This document shows positions 4,404 through 6,704 of a DNA stretch of 6,704 nt, piece by piece. The DNA lies in assembly GCA_913058555.1 (NCBI GenBank), contig CAJXRJ010000426.1, positions 1-6,704 of the forward strand, written 5' to 3'. The position numbers and the translations under genes are program-made. Within the stretch, counting starts at the first letter, position 1, and every line of letters begins with the position of its first letter. The notes beneath the pieces were generated by a model, which made no database searches, had not been told where the DNA came from, and worked only from the letters and a program-made list of their open reading frames with translations. Source of the DNA: an uncultured bacterium. Its GTDB lineage: Bacteria > Planctomycetota > UBA1135 > GCA-002686595.

Positions 4404-6695
4404 ATGACCACACTCGCCCTTTGCTCCCTGCTCCTGGCAGGCGCGCCTGGCTTTGAGGAGAAGCCGCATTCCACGCCCACTCAAGTCGTGCTCAACGCAC
4501 CCGCGTACGAGGGCGTCTTGATCGACACCAATGGCGACGGCCCTGTTTGGGCAGTGGGCCAGACCTGGAAAGCCTCGTTCGGACCGGAGGGGGCTTCGTT
4601 CCACCCTTTCCTCGGCCCCGATGCCCCACGGGCCGAGTCGGCTCGATTCGATCTGTCCGGAGCGAGCGTGGACGGCGTCGCCCTCGCCGTGGATCCGCCG
4701 GTTGTGACACAAGCGGATACAGCGGCGGTCACCCTGAGCCACGGCGCCGCCCTCGCGCGGTACCTGCTGCGTCCCGGCGAGGTCGAACAGACCTTCGTCT
4801 TCGACAGCTTGCCCCGCAGGGGCGCGCTTGAGCTGCGTCTGGCCCTTGAATCCACGATGGAAGCGCACCCCGTGGAGGGCGGCGGGCTGGATCTGTATGG
4901 CCCAGAGGGTCTTGCGATGACCTACGGCCGCGCCATCGCCTACGACGCGTCGGGCACACGCACGGCGGTCGCCATGGAGCGCACCGCCGAGGGCCTCACG
5001 CTGCGGGTGCCGGAGGGGTTTGTCTCCGGCGCCACCCTGCCGCTCACGATCGACCCGGTTCTCGCTACGGCGCCACTCGCGGACGAGAGCTACGCCGAGT
5101 ACGAACCGGACGTCGCCTACTTCCAGGAGTTCGATCGCTGGGTCGTCAGCTACCACCGGCACTTCAACCTAACCGACACGGATGTGTACGTGCGGAGCGT
5201 CACGGCGGGTGGAATCGTCAGCGTTCCGATCATCGTCGATGCGTCCACCGACTACTGGTCGCACGCGCGGCTCGCTGCGCTCAGGGGCTCCGGCGCCGGC
5301 CTCGTCGTGGCCAGCGTGGTGCCCAACGACCCGACCACCGAAGACGGAGTGATCCGGGGCCGCCGGATCGTGATTCCCTTCTTGACCCCCGGGGCCGCCT
5401 TCGACATCAGCGAGCCCACCACCGGGAGCCAAATCGATCCGGTGATCGCCGCACCCAAATCGGGCGCTGCGTTCCATGACTACCTCGTGACCTGGGTGCG
5501 TGAGTTCGCCCCCAATGACGGGGACATCCACGCGCGCCTCGTCTCCGGGCTGGGCATGCCGGTCGGAAGCACGATCGTGATCGAGAACCTGGGGAGCGAC
5601 GACGACCGGCGCGTTGCGATCTCTCCTTCCGAGGGGGCGGCGGGGAGCCAGTACCTCCTGGCTTGGGAGCGCGGCGGAGACGTCTGGGCCAAGCGGATCA
5701 CCACCGACGGCAACATCGCTTTTCGGCCGAGCTACCCCGTCTTGTTTGGCGCCGAGCGGCCGAGCGTGACGTCGTTCTTGAATCGGACGATCGGTGGACA
5801 GTGGATCGCGGTGATCGCGGCGCAGGCGCTCATTCAGCCTCCGTTCCAGCCAGCCCACACGGACATCGTCATGGTGGCGGTGGACGCCGGGGATGGCGTG
5901 GGCGAGCGCCACGACCTCACGTCGATGGAAGCTTCCGCCACCCGCGAGTTCCAGTCAGAGCCGAGCGTGGTCGCAGACGATACGGGCTTCCTGCTCGGCT
6001 ACCGCGAGAGCTACGCCCCCGGCGACCGGGACATCTACATGCTCTCGGGCTCCGTCACGGTCTCTCCCACGGGCGCGGAGCCGGCCCTGGCGGAGCGCCA
6101 CCAGGCGCTCTACCTGGGGACTAGCGACGAATCGCGGCCCGCGTTCGCCTCCAGGTGGGACGGCGGCGGGAGCCCCCTGGCGAGCCTCGGTGCTTTCCAA
6201 GACGGTGACGATGTCTTCAGCAGCGACGTTTTCTTCAGCCGGCTGACCCGCGGCTATGACCCCGCGACACCGCCGATTGGCGTCCAGTCCGATGACTGCT
6301 CGCCAGAGCCCAACTCGACGGGGAAGACCGGTTGGATGGTCCTGACCGGGACCCAGTCCACCACAGGGCAGAAGGGGCTCTTCTGCATCGACGTTCCGAT
6401 CAACACCTTCGGACTCTTTGTGACCTCGATGACCACCGGCTACCAGACCAACGTCGGTGGGGGCGAGGGCACGCTCTGCCTCGGAGGAGGCATCGGGAGG
6501 TTCAACGTCATCGTGCTCTCCGGGCCCGAGGGCGTTCTGCAGCAGCAGCTCTCGATGTCCGCCCTGCAGACCCCTAACGGTCTAGTACCGACCCTCCCGG
6601 GCGAACGCTGGCACTTCCAAGCGTGGCACCGCGACGTCGTCGGCGGCGTGGCCACGTCGAACTTCAGCGGCGCGATGTCGATCGTGTTCGACTGA
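4404..6695 (+). CDS. Large secreted protein: N-terminal beta-rich domain, predicted seven-bladed propeller, C-terminal FQAWHRD domain
   Basis: The 763-residue product starts at ATG 4404; the in-frame TGA at 4398-4400 rules out a longer start. A short hydrophobic leader (MTTLALCSLLLAGAPG) looks like a signal peptide, though without a basic residue. Residues about 25-220 are beta-rich and end with VPEGFVSGATLPLTIDPVL, a pattern seen in large exported proteins just before repeat regions. Residues about 231-617 contain seven segments of the form [EDR]-P-x-V ... W/Y strand ... D-[IV]-[YHWV] strand (near 234, 287, 345, 401, 452, 519 and 578), which suggests a seven-bladed beta-propeller. Residues about 632-763 are the C-terminal domain: C632, PNSTG, TLCLGGGIGR (690-699), FQAWHRD (738-744), TSNFSG. 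Its end matches that of the PPC-repeat protein. I see no catalytic motif. It probably works outside the cytoplasm in binding or as a surface component; the exact role is unknown. No Shine-Dalgarno sequence precedes the start. Confidence 0.9.
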   Translation: MTTLALCSLLLAGAPGFEEKPHSTPTQVVLNAPAYEGVLIDTNGDGPVWAVGQTWKASFGPEGASFHPFLGPDAPRAESARFDLSGASVDGVALAVDPPVVTQADTAAVTLSHGAALARYLLRPGEVEQTFVFDSLPRRGALELRLALESTMEAHPVEGGGLDLYGPEGLAMTYGRAIAYDASGTRTAVAMERTAEGLTLRVPEGFVSGATLPLTIDPVLATAPLADESYAEYEPDVAYFQEFDRWVVSYHRHFNLTDTDVYVRSVTAGGIVSVPIIVDASTDYWSHARLAALRGSGAGLVVASVVPNDPTTEDGVIRGRRIVIPFLTPGAAFDISEPTTGSQIDPVIAAPKSGAAFHDYLVTWVREFAPNDGDIHARLVSGLGMPVGSTIVIENLGSDDDRRVAISPSEGAAGSQYLLAWERGGDVWAKRITTDGNIAFRPSYPVLFGAERPSVTSFLNRTIGGQWIAVIAAQALIQPPFQPAHTDIVMVAVDAGDGVGERHDLTSMEASATREFQSEPSVVADDTGFLLGYRESYAPGDRDIYMLSGSVTVSPTGAEPALAERHQALYLGTSDESRPAFASRWDGGGSPLASLGAFQDGDDVFSSDVFFSRLTRGYDPATPPIGVQSDDCSPEPNSTGKTGWMVLTGTQSTTGQKGLFCIDVPINTFGLFVTSMTTGYQTNVGGGEGTLCLGGGIGRFNVIVLSGPEGVLQQQLSMSALQTPNGLVPTLPGERWHFQAWHRDVVGGVATSNFSGAMSIVFD

Positions 6696-6704
6696 TGTGC
6701 CCGC

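Noticed and set aside
4326..5162. A 278-residue - strand open frame opposite the propeller gene
   Set aside because: Antisense shadow; no domain sense, while the + strand frame has a leader and recognisable domains.
5169..5912. A 247-residue - strand open frame opposite the propeller repeats
   Set aside because: Histidine/arginine/aspartate-rich antisense shadow with no recognisable family.

Overview
The window looks like the end of an assembled contig from a GC-rich bacterium (roughly two-thirds G+C by eye). The first 35 bases are not genomic. They match the Illumina Nextera read-2 transposase adapter, so the genomic sequence begins at about base 36 and the first gene is cut by the contig edge. 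The best guess for the organism is a member of the Planctomycetota. Three loci encode a secreted C-terminal domain ending in an F-Q-[A/L]-W-H-R-D signature, a type I associate with planctomycete surface proteins. None of the genes has a clear Shine-Dalgarno sequence, which fits that group. This placement rests on recognised sequence style, not on a search.

Layout, left to right: (1) adapter, 1-35; (2) the 3' end of an unrecognised + strand gene, 38-220; (3) a + strand gene at 459-1772 for a secreted protein with two tandem PPC-like beta-sandwich repeats and the C-terminal FQAWHRD domain; (4) a strong hairpin at 1778-1807 between convergent genes; (5) hisS on the - strand at 1859-3193, a complete histidyl-tRNA synthetase of the eukaryote-like sequence type; (6) an intergenic stretch of about 330 bp upstream of hisS, holding three GAGATCC repeats and a cloverleaf-like inverted-repeat cluster; (7) a broken - strand gene at about 3525-4110, with a calcium-loop segment joined to a divergent copy of the same C-terminal domain and split by a frameshift near 4035; (8) a divergent intergenic region, 4111-4403; (9) a + strand gene at 4404-6695 for a large secreted protein with an N-terminal beta-rich domain, a predicted seven-bladed propeller and a third copy of the C-terminal domain.

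Apart from hisS, which is housekeeping, the window is about surface or exported proteins of unknown function. The genes do not form an operon: they are convergent, divergent or well separated. Their link is the shared C-terminal domain attached to three different N-terminal architectures. I see no defence system, CRISPR array, transposase, rRNA or normal tRNA gene. The most interesting signals are the recurring C-terminal domain, the propeller fusion, and the tRNA-shaped inverted-repeat cluster upstream of hisS, which may be chance.
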